Assembly (NCBI RefSeq): GCF_030818485.1
Contig: NZ_JAUTAJ010000004.1
Span: 2,273,001 to 2,337,000 of the forward strand
Source of the DNA: Pseudoroseomonas cervicalis
GTDB lineage: Bacteria > Pseudomonadota > Alphaproteobacteria > Acetobacterales > Acetobacteraceae
Direction: 5' to 3'
Length of the DNA stretch: 64,000 nt
Position 1 is the first letter of the stretch, and every line of letters starts with the position of its first letter. This document shows positions 1-7,877 of the stretch, in pieces. The notes beneath the pieces are model-generated. The model did no database searches. It saw nothing but the letters and a program-made list of their open reading frames with translations, and was not told where the DNA came from. The position numbers and the translations under genes were made by a program.

Positions 1-1638
1 GGAGGTGCCGATGCACACCGCCATCAGCATGGCATCCGCCGACACCCCGGCGGCGGGGCCGAGGCCGAGGGCGATCGGCGCCATCAGCAGCACCGTGGCG
101 TTGTTGGCCATGATCTCGGACAGCACCATGCAGGCCAGCATGATGGCGCCGATCAGCGCCCAGCCCGGCAGCGCGCCGGCGGGCCCCGAGAGGCTGTCGA
201 CCAGCAGGCGGATGGTGCCGCTGTTCTCCATCGCCTGGCCCAGCGGGAACAGCGCGCCCAGCAGCACGATCACCGGCCAGTCCACCGCCGCATAGGCCTC
301 GTCCGGCTTCAGCACGCGGCAGAGCAGCATCGCCACCAGCACGCCGGCGAAGGCGATATGCGCCGGCGCCAGCTCGAACAGCACGGCCAGGATGCCGGCC
401 AGGAAGAGCAGCCCGGCCAGCCAGGCATGCTGCGGCCGACCCAGCACCACACCCCGCTCGGCCAGCGGCAGCAGGGCGAGCGCCTGGAAGGCCTCGGCCC
501 GCTTGTCGCGCTGCGCCTGCACCAGCACCACATCGCCGCCGCGCAGCACGATCTCCGCCATGCGGTCGGCCACCCGACGCCCCTGGCGCGACACCGCCAG
601 CAGGTTCAGCCCGTGCTGGCTGCGCAGCCGGAGCTCGCCCGGCGAACGGCCGATCAGCGGCGAGCCAGGGCGGATGATCGCCTCCACCGCATCGACATCA
701 TCGGCGACCAGGGCGCGGATGCCGCTCGCCGCACCCTCCCCCTCCGCGGCTTCGGCGCCGGCCTCGCTCAGCGACAGGGAAGCGGCCTCGACCAGGTTGC
801 GCAGCGCCTCGGCGCTGCCCTCCAGCAGCAGCGTGTCCTCCTCGCGCAGCCGCGCCTCGCCAGGCGGCGCCAGGGTGCGGTTGGGGCCGCGGAACAGGCC
901 GACCACGGTGACATCGCCCTCGCCCAGCGCCTCCAGCCCGCGCACCGAAAGCCCGATGGCGCGGCTCTTCGCGCCCAGCCGCGCCTCGGCCACATAGGTG
1001 CCGGCATCGATCTCGGCGGTCTTGCCGCTCTTGTCCGGCAGCAGGCGGCGCGCCAGCAGGAGATAGACGATGCCCGCCAGCGCGATGGGCAGGCCGACCC
1101 AGGCGAAGTCGAACAGGGCATAGGGGCCGAGATCGGTCTGTTCCCGCCGGATCGCCGAGATGATCAGGTTGGGCGGCGTGCCGATCAGCGTCACCAGCCC
1201 GCCCAGCACCGAGGCGAAGGCCAGCGGCATCAGCGCGCGGGAGGGGGCGTAGCCCTCCCGGTAGGCGTTGCGCAGCGCGACGGGCATGAACAGCGCCAGC
1301 GCGCCGACATTGTTCATGAAGGCGGAGAAGGAGGCGCAGAGCCCGTTCTGCACCGTGACCTGCAGGCCGGGCCGGCCGCGCATGCCGCCCAGCCGGCGCA
1401 GCAGCAGATCCACCGTGCCGGCCGATTGCAGGCCCTTGGTGATGGCCAGCACGGCGGCCACGGTGGTGACGGCGGGCTCGGCGAAGCCCAGGAAGGCCTG
1501 CTCCGGCGCCACCTGGCCGCACAGCACCAGGGCCAGCAGCAGCAGCATCGCCACCACATCGTAGCGCACCGGCTGCAGCACGAAGCCCGCCAGCGCCAGA
1601 AGGGTGAGGCCGGAGACGAGCAGCTGATCGGTGGTCAT
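1..1638 (-). CDS. SLC13-family anion permease with RCK_C (TrkA-C) domains, 3' end cut by window edge
   Basis: Inner-membrane transporter of the SLC13/ArsB-like (DASS) superfamily. From the ATG at 1638 the frame stays open to the left edge, giving 546 residues without a stop, so the C-terminus is missing. The N-terminal half is hydrophobic, with a first helix after MTTDQLLVSG and the family-typical stretch SAFMNNVGALALFMPVAL. Near residues 200-400 lies a soluble insert with two RCK_C-like modules (for example VTVVGLFRGP and LLAVSRQGRRVADRM), followed by a second membrane half containing ILLSEIMANNATVLL-type features. Substrate (sulfate, dicarboxylate or other anion) cannot be told from sequence. 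It is followed upstream by rpsD in the same orientation, but a terminator separates them. Confidence 0.85.
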   Translation of the reverse strand, partial: MTTDQLLVSGLTLLALAGFVLQPVRYDVVAMLLLLALVLCGQVAPEQAFLGFAEPAVTTVAAVLAITKGLQSAGTVDLLLRRLGGMRGRPGLQVTVQNGLCASFSAFMNNVGALALFMPVALRNAYREGYAPSRALMPLAFASVLGGLVTLIGTPPNLIISAIRREQTDLGPYALFDFAWVGLPIALAGIVYLLLARRLLPDKSGKTAEIDAGTYVAEARLGAKSRAIGLSVRGLEALGEGDVTVVGLFRGPNRTLAPPGEARLREEDTLLLEGSAEALRNLVEAASLSLSEAGAEAAEGEGAASGIRALVADDVDAVEAIIRPGSPLIGRSPGELRLRSQHGLNLLAVSRQGRRVADRMAEIVLRGGDVVLVQAQRDKRAEAFQALALLPLAERGVVLGRPQHAWLAGLLFLAGILAVLFELAPAHIAFAGVLVAMLLCRVLKPDEAYAAVDWPVIVLLGALFPLGQAMENSGTIRLLVDSLSGPAGALPGWALIGAIMLACMVLSEIMANNATVLLMAPIALGLGPAAGVSADAMLMAVCIGTS

Positions 1639-1733
1639 GGAGGGATCCTGGTGGTCGGCCAGGAGCAACCGCCGGGGGGGCGCGGCGGTTGCGGCCGCTG
1701 CCCCGGCCCCTGCGCCTGCCAGACCGCAGGCAC

Positions 1734-1760
1734 AAAAAAAGCCAGGCCTCTCGGCCTGGC
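1734..1760 (-). terminator. Rho-independent terminator of rpsD
   Basis: Perfect 8-bp stem GCCAGGCC/GGCCTGGC with loop TCTC. On the minus strand it is followed by a run of seven T (A tract at 1734-1740). It sits about 40 nt after the rpsD stop. Confidence 0.9.
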
Positions 1761-1801
1761 TTCGTCGTGTCGGGCCAGGCGGGGAAACCCCCGCCCCCGG
1801 A

Positions 1802-2419
1802 TCAGCGCGAGTAGAACTCGATGACCAGGTTCGGCTCCATCTGCACCGGGTAGGGCACGTCCGAGAGCTTCGGCGCGCGCAGGAAGCGGCCCTTCATCTG
1901 GCGGTGGTCGATCTCGAGATACTCGGGCACCTCGCGCTCGCCGGACTGGGCGGCGTCGAGCACGGCGACGAGCTGCTTCGACTTCTCCTTGACCTCGATG
2001 ACGTCGTTGTCACGCACCAGGTAGGAGGGGATGTTCACGCGCTTGCCATTGACCGTGATGTGGCCATGGTTGACGAACTGGCGCGCGGCGAACGGGGTCA
2101 CCGCCAGCTTCAGGCGGTAGACCACGGCGTCCAGGCGACGCTCCAGGATCTCGATCAGGTTCTCGGAGGTGTCGCCCTTGCGGCGCACGGCCTCCTCGTA
2201 ATACTTGCGGAACTGCTTCTCGCCGATGTTGCCGTAGTAGCCCTTGAGCTTCTGCTTGGCCATCAGCTGCACGCCGAAGTCGGTCGGCTTCTGCTTGCGG
2301 CGCTGGCCGTGCTGGCCGGGGCCGTACTCGCGCTTGGCGACCGGGGACTTGGCGCGGCCCCACAGGTTCACGCCGAGGCGGCGATTGATCTTGTACTTGC
2401 TTTCCGCGCGCTTGGTCAT
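1802..2419 (-). CDS. rpsD: 30S ribosomal protein S4
   Basis: Primary 16S rRNA-binding protein that nucleates small-subunit assembly and takes part in decoding fidelity. The 205-residue product matches the usual length and starts [16 protein letters not shown]. The S4 N-terminal domain occupies about residues 1-95, and the S4 RNA-binding fold about 95-160 ([13 protein letters not shown], then [17 protein letters not shown]). The C-terminus ends NLVIEFYSR, typical of alphaproteobacterial S4. The gene stands alone, as is common in this class, rather than in the S13-S11-S4-alpha operon. It is closed by its own terminator at 1734-1760. An AAGGAGCCC-like ribosome site precedes the ATG. Confidence 0.98.
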   Translation of the reverse strand: MTKRAESKYKINRRLGVNLWGRAKSPVAKREYGPGQHGQRRKQKPTDFGVQLMAKQKLKGYYGNIGEKQFRKYYEEAVRRKGDTSENLIEILERRLDAVVYRLKLAVTPFAARQFVNHGHITVNGKRVNIPSYLVRDNDVIEVKEKSKQLVAVLDAAQSGEREVPEYLEIDHRQMKGRFLRAPKLSDVPYPVQMEPNLVIEFYSR

Positions 2420-2615
2420 GCCGCGGGCTCCTTCTTGTTAAGCGCCCCAGCCTTCAGGCCGGATGCTGCTGCGTTTGTCCCGGTAGTCCCAAGGCAGCCA
2501 TGCCAAGGGCGGGGCGCAGGACGTGCCTGCACCCGCTTTCCCGGAAGGGAGGCCGCCTTTAGCGCCGCATGAGAGCGCTTGTCAAACCCGCGCGACCTGC
2601 CTAGTCGCATTCCTT

Positions 2616-2828
2616 ATGGTGACGCGCTCGGAAATTCTGGTGCTGGGGCTGACGGCGGGGGTCATCGGCAGCCTCGTCGGCGGGCTGATGCTGGGCATCG
2701 GCCTCGGCCTCGTGGTCAATTCGGTGCATGCCGGCTGGGTGCTGGTGCTGCCGGCCGCCCCGGTCGGCGGGCTGATCGGGTACTGGCTGGCCAAAAGGCT
2801 GGCGAAGCAATTGCCGGATCGAATGTAA
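2616..2828 (+). CDS. Small two-helix membrane protein, unknown function
   Basis: Short frame of 70 residues starting MVTRSEILVLGL. Residues 6-30 and 36-60 are hydrophobic, with glycine-rich helix packing (GVIGSLVGGLMLGIGLGL, then a second segment around VLVLPAAPVGGLIGYW). The end is basic (KRLAKQLPDRM). A longer in-frame start exists at 2523, but it adds an unconvincing Pro/Arg-rich leader. It is not recognised as a named family. Its TAA stop is flush with a hairpin repeat element, as seen at other real gene ends in this window, which supports it being a gene. Confidence 0.5.
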   Translation: MVTRSEILVLGLTAGVIGSLVGGLMLGIGLGLVVNSVHAGWVLVLPAAPVGGLIGYWLAKRLAKQLPDRM

Positions 2829-2956
2829 GAATCTTCTTTTTCTGAAGAAAAAGAAGCAAAAAGACTTTTTCAGCCTGGGTCCCGCCTTCGGCCTGAGGCG
2901 GGCCGCCAAACTGAAAGAAGTTTTTTGGTTCTTTTTTTCAAAAAAGAACCCTTTTC
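2829..2956. repeat. Three-hairpin intergenic element, copy A
   Basis: Fills the whole gap between two convergent TAA stop codons. Order: hairpin H1 with a 10-bp stem CTTCTTTTTC/GAAAAAGAAG, a degenerate GC-rich central palindrome around CCCGCC/GGCGGG, and hairpin H3 with stem GGTTCTTTTT/AAAAAGAACC. Both outer stems are almost pure A/T-G/A, striking in this GC-rich genome. Related copies lie at 7635-7757, 16326-16432 and 25085-25210. It probably works as a bidirectional terminator for the small membrane protein gene and the HxlR gene. Confidence 0.85.
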
Positions 2957-3301
2957 TTACGCTGCCTTGGCCACGCCCCGCGCCAGCCAGGCGCTTCCCC
3001 AGACCCTGAGCGCCACCACCACCGGCCGCAGGCTCTCCCCCGTCGGCGTCAGCGCGTAGTCGACACGCGGCGGCACGCTGGCCTGGACCGTGCGGGTCAG
3101 CAGTCCGGCCTCCTCCAGCTCGCGCAGCTGCTTGGTCAGCATGCGCTGGGACACGCCGGGCAGCCGCCGGCGCAGCGTGCTGAAGCGCTGCGGCCCTTCC
3201 AGCAGATGGTGCAGCACCAGGCCCTTCCACTTGCCGCCGATCAGCTCCAGCGTCGCCTCCACCGGGCAGCCGGGGGAGCAATCATAGGCGGCGTGGGTCA
3301 T
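2957..3301 (-). CDS. HxlR-family winged-helix transcriptional regulator
   Basis: DNA-binding regulator of 114 residues, the normal HxlR/MarR-like size. It has the hallmark CPVEATLELIGGKWKGLVLH near residues 12-31, the recognition region FSTLRRRLPGVSQRMLTKQL and the wing motif around VDYALTPTGESL. HxlR proteins often sense electrophiles or redox stress through a conserved cysteine near the N-terminus; here Cys-8 and Cys-12 (YDCSPGC) are present. It is divergent from an MDR oxidoreductase gene 110 bp away, the usual arrangement for a regulator and its quinone/aldehyde-reductase target. A perfect inverted repeat lies between them. Confidence 0.92.
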   Translation of the reverse strand: MTHAAYDCSPGCPVEATLELIGGKWKGLVLHHLLEGPQRFSTLRRRLPGVSQRMLTKQLRELEEAGLLTRTVQASVPPRVDYALTPTGESLRPVVVALRVWGSAWLARGVAKAA

Positions 3302-3319
3302 GGTCCATGGTTCCCTTTC

Positions 3320-3333
3320 GGTGCCTTGGCACC
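3320..3333. promoter_or_regulatory. Inverted repeat, candidate operator between HxlR regulator and oxidoreductase
   Basis: Perfect 6-bp inverted repeat GGTGCC-TT-GGCACC, 19 bp upstream of the HxlR gene start and 79 bp before the oxidoreductase start. Position between divergent genes suggests a binding site for HxlR. The assignment is inference. Confidence 0.4.
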
Positions 3334-3411
3334 AGGCGCGTGCGTTCTTGCGGGCGCGGCCAGTATGGCAAACATGCCGGGCCGGATGCCATGCGCAGAA
3401 AGGACATTGCC

Positions 3412-4425
3412 ATGAAGGCCTTCGGCCATCGCCAGAACCTGCCCCTCACCGCGCCCGAGGCGCTGCTGGCGCTCGACCTGCCCCGCCCCGAGCCGCGGGG
3501 GCGCGATTTGCTGGTCGAGATCCGCGCCGTCTCGGTCAACCCGGTCGATGTGAAGCTGCGCGGCGGCCGCCCGGCACCGGAGGGCCAGGCCCGCGTGCTG
3601 GGCTATGACGCCGCCGGGGTGGTGGTCGCCACCGGGCCGGAGGCAACGCTGTTCCGCCCGGGCGACGCCGTCTTCTATGCCGGCGACATCAACCGCCCCG
3701 GCAGCAATGCCGAGTTCCAGCTGGTCGATGAGCGCATCGTCGGGCCGAAGCCCGCCAGCCTGGATTTCGCCGCCGCCGCCGCCCTGCCGCTGACCACGCT
3801 GACCGCCTGGGAAATGCTGTTCGACCGCTTCGGCCTGGCCGAGGGCGGCGGCGAGGGCCAGCATCTGCTGCTGGTGGGCGCGGCCGGCGGCGTCGGCTCC
3901 ATCGCGCTGCAGCTGGCGCGGCAGCGGACGAAGCTGCACATCACCGCCACCGCCTCCCGCCCTGAGACGGTGGAATGGGTGAAGGCCCAGGGCGCCCATG
4001 CGGTGGTGGACCATCGCCTTCCCCTGGACCAGGCGCTGCGCGATGCCGGGCTGCCCCAGCCGGAGCTGGTCTTCGCCATCAACGGGACGGAGGGGCATTT
4101 CCCGGCGCTCGCCGCGGCGCTCGCGCCGCAGGGGCGGATCGGCGTGATCGACGACCCGAAGAGCCTCGATATCGGCCTGCTGAAGAGCAAGAGCGCCAGC
4201 TTCCACTGGGAGTTCATGTTCACCCGCGCCGCCTACGCCACGCCGGACATGCAGCGCCAACACGCGATCCTGGCCGAGGCGGCGCGGCTGGTCGATGCCG
4301 GCACGCTGCGCAGCACGCTGAGCGAGGTGCTGGGCCCGATCGACCTGCCCACGCTGCGCGAGGCGCATCGCCGGCTGGAGGCCGGCACCGCCCGCGGCAA
4401 GCTGGTGCTGCAGGGCTTCGCATAA
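3412..4425 (+). CDS. Zinc-binding-type alcohol dehydrogenase / quinone oxidoreductase (MDR superfamily)
   Basis: NAD(P)H-dependent medium-chain reductase of 337 residues. It begins MKAFGHRQNLPLTAPEALL, with AGGACATTGCC ahead of the ATG. The GroES-like half includes VRAVSVNPVDVKLR-type sequence and LGYDAAGVV. The Rossmann half carries LLVGAAGGVGSIALQLAR near residues 150-170. Catalytic zinc ligands of classical ADHs are not evident, so this is the zinc-free quinone/enone reductase group (ZADH, YhdH-like). Likely substrates are small electrophilic carbonyls or quinones. It is probably controlled by the divergent HxlR protein. Confidence 0.88.
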   Translation: MKAFGHRQNLPLTAPEALLALDLPRPEPRGRDLLVEIRAVSVNPVDVKLRGGRPAPEGQARVLGYDAAGVVVATGPEATLFRPGDAVFYAGDINRPGSNAEFQLVDERIVGPKPASLDFAAAAALPLTTLTAWEMLFDRFGLAEGGGEGQHLLLVGAAGGVGSIALQLARQRTKLHITATASRPETVEWVKAQGAHAVVDHRLPLDQALRDAGLPQPELVFAINGTEGHFPALAAALAPQGRIGVIDDPKSLDIGLLKSKSASFHWEFMFTRAAYATPDMQRQHAILAEAARLVDAGTLRSTLSEVLGPIDLPTLREAHRRLEAGTARGKLVLQGFA

Positions 4426-4430
4426 GAAAA

Positions 4431-4456
4431 GGGCCGGCGGATCGCTCCGCCGGCCC
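4431..4456. terminator. Bidirectional terminator between oxidoreductase and ABC exporter
   Basis: 10-bp perfect stem GGGCCGGCGG/CCGCCGGCCC with loop ATCGCT. An A-rich run precedes it (AAGAAAA) and TTCACGTT follows. It lies between two convergent genes, so it can stop both. Confidence 0.85.
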
Positions 4457-4477
4457 TTCACGTTCTGGGTTGCAGCC

Positions 4478-6382
4478 TCAGGCCGCGACCTGCAGCGCCT
4501 CCGACTGGCGGCGCACCATCTCCTGATACGGGCCCGGGCGGCGCATCAGCATGTCGGGCGAGCCATCCTGGATCACCTGGCCGCCTTCCATGACGACGAT
4601 GCGGTCGAAATTGGTCAGCGTCGCCAGGCGGTGGGCCACCGCGATCACGGTGCGGCCCTGCATCAGCCCGTCCAGCGCCTTCTGCACCTCGGCCTCCGAC
4701 TCCGAGTCGAGGGCGGAGGTCGCCTCGTCCAGCAGCAGGATCGGCGCGTTCTTCAGCAGGGCACGGGCGATCGCCAGGCGCTGGCGCTGGCCACCGGACA
4801 GCTTGGCGCCGCGGTCGCCGACGATGGTGTCGAAGCCCTCCGGCAGCGCCTCGATGAAGTCGCGGCAGCGGGCGGCCTCGGCGGCGGCCAGCACCTCCTC
4901 ATCGGTGGCATCCGGGCGGGCGTAGCGGATATTCTCCAGCACCGTGCGGTGGAACAGCGCCACATCCTGCGGCACGACCGCGATCATGTCGGACAGGCTC
5001 TCGCGGGTCGCCTCGGCGATGTCCTGGCCGTCGATGGTCACCGCACCGCCCTGCGGCGCGGCATGGCGCTGCAGCAGGGTTAGCAGGGTGGACTTGCCGG
5101 CGCCGGAGCGGCCGACCACGCCGACCTTCTGGCCCGGCTGGATGTCGAGCTCCAGCCCGCGCAGCACCGGCGCCGCGCCCTCGGGCGCCGAGGGGTAGCG
5201 GAAGGTGACGTCGCGGAACACCACATGGCCGCCCTTGGCCGCCAGGGCGTGGGCGTCCTCGGCATCCGGCAGGTCATGCGGCACCAGGAGCGCCACCAGC
5301 GCCTCGCGCATGCGGGCGATGTACTGGGTCAGGTCCACCAGGGCCATCGCCAGGTCGCGGGAGGCGTGCAGGATGGTGAAGCCCAGGGTGCAGACGAGGA
5401 CGATGTCGCCGGTGGTGGCGCGGCCCAGCTGCCACAGATGCACCACCCAGCCCAGCAGCATGGCGGTCAGGATGGCGGTGGCGACGCCATGCACCAGGCG
5501 CAGCTTCTCCAGGTAGCGCAGGCTGGTGCGGCGCGCGGCGCTCTCGGCGGCCAGCGCGGTGTCGAGGCGCTGCGCCTCCCGCCCGAAGGCGCCGAAGGCG
5601 CGCACCAGGGAGAAGTTCTGCACCACATCGACCAGCTGCCCATCCACCGCGGCGGCGCGGGAGGCGAAGCCGTCATGCAGCGACTCGCCCTTGCGGCCGA
5701 GCCAGGCGATGCCGACGGCCAGCGCACCGGCCACCACCACCAGGCAGCCCGCCATGATCGGGTCGACACTGGCCAGGAAGGCGATGGCGAGCGTCACCGC
5801 GACCGCCGGCGGCACGGTGTGCCAGGTGAAGTTCTGCAGCACGGTGAAGCCCGCCGTGCCGGTGGCGCTGATCCGCGCCGCCAGCGTGCCGGCGGAGCGG
5901 TTGGCGAAGAAGCCCGGCGAATGGCCGGAGAGGTGGCGGAACAGCTCGGCCCGCATCGAGGCGGTGACGCGCGGGAAGCGGTCCGCCGCGATCCAGCCGC
6001 CGACGCGCCAGAGCAGATTGTCGGCGGCGATGATGCCGGCCAGGATGGCGAAGGCGGTCCACACCGCCGCCGCGCTGGCCGAGGCCGGCCCGCCCGACAG
6101 CGTGTCGATCAGGTGCTTCACCGCGTAGTTGGAGCCGACCGAGCAGCCCACCGCGCCCAGCACCGCCAGCATCACCGCCGCATGGCTGCCGCCCCAGGGG
6201 CGGATATGGCGGAACAGGAAGCCGACCGGGCGGCGGGCCAGGCGCAGCAGCGCGGCCTCCTCCGCCTGGCGCTGCTGCCGGGCCGCGCTGGCCACGGGCA
6301 TGGCCGCGCCGGCCGCGGGAATCCCGGCCTGGTCCTCGCTATGGGGGGTGACAGTCTGCGGGGCAGGCTGCATGGGGCGCAT
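4478..6382 (-). CDS. ABC exporter, fused permease and ATPase (lipid A/multidrug type)
   Basis: Half-transporter of 634 residues. The N-terminal ABC transmembrane domain (about residues 45-340) is joined to a nucleotide-binding domain (about 375-620). Walker A is GVVGRSGAGKSTLL, the ABC signature LSGGQRQRLAIARALL, Walker B ILLLDEATSALDSESEAEV, and the switch histidine lies in VIAVAHRLATL. It functions as a homodimer exporting a hydrophobic substrate. MsbA-like and multidrug members cannot be separated here. I chose ATG 6382 because AGGAGACGAAGGAGG precedes it; ATG 6373 is an alternative. It is divergent from the glycosyltransferase gene, which could hint at an envelope role. Confidence 0.9.
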   Translation of the reverse strand: MRPMQPAPQTVTPHSEDQAGIPAAGAAMPVASAARQQRQAEEAALLRLARRPVGFLFRHIRPWGGSHAAVMLAVLGAVGCSVGSNYAVKHLIDTLSGGPASASAAAVWTAFAILAGIIAADNLLWRVGGWIAADRFPRVTASMRAELFRHLSGHSPGFFANRSAGTLAARISATGTAGFTVLQNFTWHTVPPAVAVTLAIAFLASVDPIMAGCLVVVAGALAVGIAWLGRKGESLHDGFASRAAAVDGQLVDVVQNFSLVRAFGAFGREAQRLDTALAAESAARRTSLRYLEKLRLVHGVATAILTAMLLGWVVHLWQLGRATTGDIVLVCTLGFTILHASRDLAMALVDLTQYIARMREALVALLVPHDLPDAEDAHALAAKGGHVVFRDVTFRYPSAPEGAAPVLRGLELDIQPGQKVGVVGRSGAGKSTLLTLLQRHAAPQGGAVTIDGQDIAEATRESLSDMIAVVPQDVALFHRTVLENIRYARPDATDEEVLAAAEAARCRDFIEALPEGFDTIVGDRGAKLSGGQRQRLAIARALLKNAPILLLDEATSALDSESEAEVQKALDGLMQGRTVIAVAHRLATLTNFDRIVVMEGGQVIQDGSPDMLMRRPGPYQEMVRRQSEALQVAA

Positions 6383-6546
6383 CGCCTCCTTCGTCTCCTG
6401 AGCACATGCGCGTGAGGGCACGCCGCATCTGCGTTGTTGGAGAGAGAACACCCGCATCAAGACGAAATCGTGGCGAAGTTTGCCCGAACGGCACCTCAAT
6501 CCGCTGCGAGTGTTCCGCCATGGACAGCAACGGAGACACGAGCCCG

Positions 6547-7596
6547 ATGCGTATCGCCCAGATCGCCCCCCTCACGGAGGCCGTCCCGCCGAAGCTGTAT
6601 GGCGGCACCGAACGGATCGTCTCCTACATCACCGAGGAGCTGGTGGCGCTCGGCCATGAGGTGACGCTGTTCGCCAGCGGCGACTCCATCACCCAGGCGA
6701 AGCTGGTGCCGGGCTGCGCCAAGGCGCTTCGGCTCGACCCCTCGGTGCGCGACGCCAATGCGCCGCTGACGCTGATGCTGGAGCAGGTCTATCGCCGCCG
6801 GCATGAGTTCGACCTGCTGCATTTCCATCTGGACTACCTGCCCTTCCCGCTGTTCTCGCGGCAGAGCGTGCCCTTCGTCACCACGCTGCATGGCCGGCTG
6901 GACCTGCCGGAGCTGCAGCCGGTGTTCGACACCTTCAACCAGGCGCCGGTGGTCTCGATCTCGAACGACCAGCGCCGGCCGCTGCCGCAGGCGAACTGGG
7001 CGGGCACCGTCTATCACGGCCTCCCGGAGCGGCTGCTGACCCCGATCGAGGGCGCCGAGCCCGGCTACCTCGCCTTCCTCGGCCGCATCGCGCCGGAGAA
7101 GCGGGTGGACCGCGCCATCGAGATCGCCATCGCCACCAACACCCGGCTGAAGATCGCGGCCAAGGTGGACCGGGTCGATGTCGATTATTTCGAGACCAAG
7201 ATCAAGCCGATGCTGGCGCATCCGCTGGTCGAGTTCATCGGCGAGATCGACGAGACCCAGAAGCGCGACTTCCTGGCCAATGCCATCGGCCTGCTGACCC
7301 CGATCGACTGGCCGGAGCCCTTCGGCCTGGTGATGATCGAGGCGATGGCCTGCGGCGCGCCCGTGATCGCCTTCCGCCACGGCTCGGTGCCGGAGGTGAT
7401 CGATGAGGGCGTGACCGGCTTCGCGGTGAACAGCATGGCCGAGGCGATCGCCGCCGTGCCGCGGCTGAAGTCGCTGCCCCGCGCCGCGGTGCGCGCCCGC
7501 TTCGAGCAGCGCTTCACCGCCCGCCGCATGGCCGAGGATTATGTCGAGCTCTACCAGCGCCTGGCCAACCCGGTGCTGCGGGTGGCCGCCGAGTAA
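6547..7596 (+). CDS. GT4-family glycosyltransferase
   Basis: GT-B fold sugar transferase of 349 residues. The N-terminal half starts MRIAQIAPLTEAVPPKLYGG and has the donor-loop glycine pair in YGGTERIVSYI. The C-terminal half has FLGRIAPEKRVDRAIEIA and the GT4 E-x7-E signature region PEPFGLVMIEAMACGAPVIA. The acceptor is unknown. The close relatives with this YGGTER start are often annotated simply as glycosyltransferase family 4. An upstream in-frame ATG at 6520 exists, but GGAGACACGAGCCCG better serves 6547. Confidence 0.9.
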   Translation: MRIAQIAPLTEAVPPKLYGGTERIVSYITEELVALGHEVTLFASGDSITQAKLVPGCAKALRLDPSVRDANAPLTLMLEQVYRRRHEFDLLHFHLDYLPFPLFSRQSVPFVTTLHGRLDLPELQPVFDTFNQAPVVSISNDQRRPLPQANWAGTVYHGLPERLLTPIEGAEPGYLAFLGRIAPEKRVDRAIEIAIATNTRLKIAAKVDRVDVDYFETKIKPMLAHPLVEFIGEIDETQKRDFLANAIGLLTPIDWPEPFGLVMIEAMACGAPVIAFRHGSVPEVIDEGVTGFAVNSMAEAIAAVPRLKSLPRAAVRARFEQRFTARRMAEDYVELYQRLANPVLRVAAE

Positions 7597-7604
7597 GACA
7601 GAAG

Positions 7605-7634
7605 AGGCCGGGTCCGCAGGGATCCGGCCTTTTT
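7605..7634 (+). terminator. Terminator of glycosyltransferase gene
   Basis: 11-bp stem AGGCCGGGTCC/GGATCCGGCCT with loop GCAG and one G-T pair, followed by TTTTT. It runs directly into repeat element copy B. Confidence 0.9.
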
Positions 7635-7757
7635 AAGTTCTTCTTTTTCTGAAGAAAAAGAAGCAAAAAGACTTCTTTCAGTTGGCGTCCCGCCTATGGC
7701 CATAAGCGGGACGCCAACGGACAAAAGTTTTTTGGTTCTTTTTTTCAAAAAAGAACC
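7635..7757. repeat. Three-hairpin intergenic element, copy B
   Basis: Best-preserved forward copy. H1 hairpin CTTCTTTTTC/GAAAAAGAAG is followed by the central palindrome TTGGCGTCCCGC...GCGGGACGCCAA and H3 hairpin GGTTCTTTTT/AAAAAGAACC. It lies downstream of a gene that already has a canonical terminator, and 120 bp before lepA. Confidence 0.88.
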
Positions 7758-7877
7758 CTTCCCCTTCTGCTGCCCTTGCCCGTCGCCCTTCCGCTTTGAT
7801 TCCGCCGCCGCTTGCCCTATGTGCTTGCGGCGCGGCGGGCTCGCCTCCCCCGCCCCTCTACGGCCGCCGGAAGCTCG

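Noticed and set aside
358..1824. Long plus-strand open frame of 488 codons
   Set aside because: It is antisense to the SLC13 permease; its composition (Gln/Arg/His-rich) is the usual shadow in GC-rich DNA.
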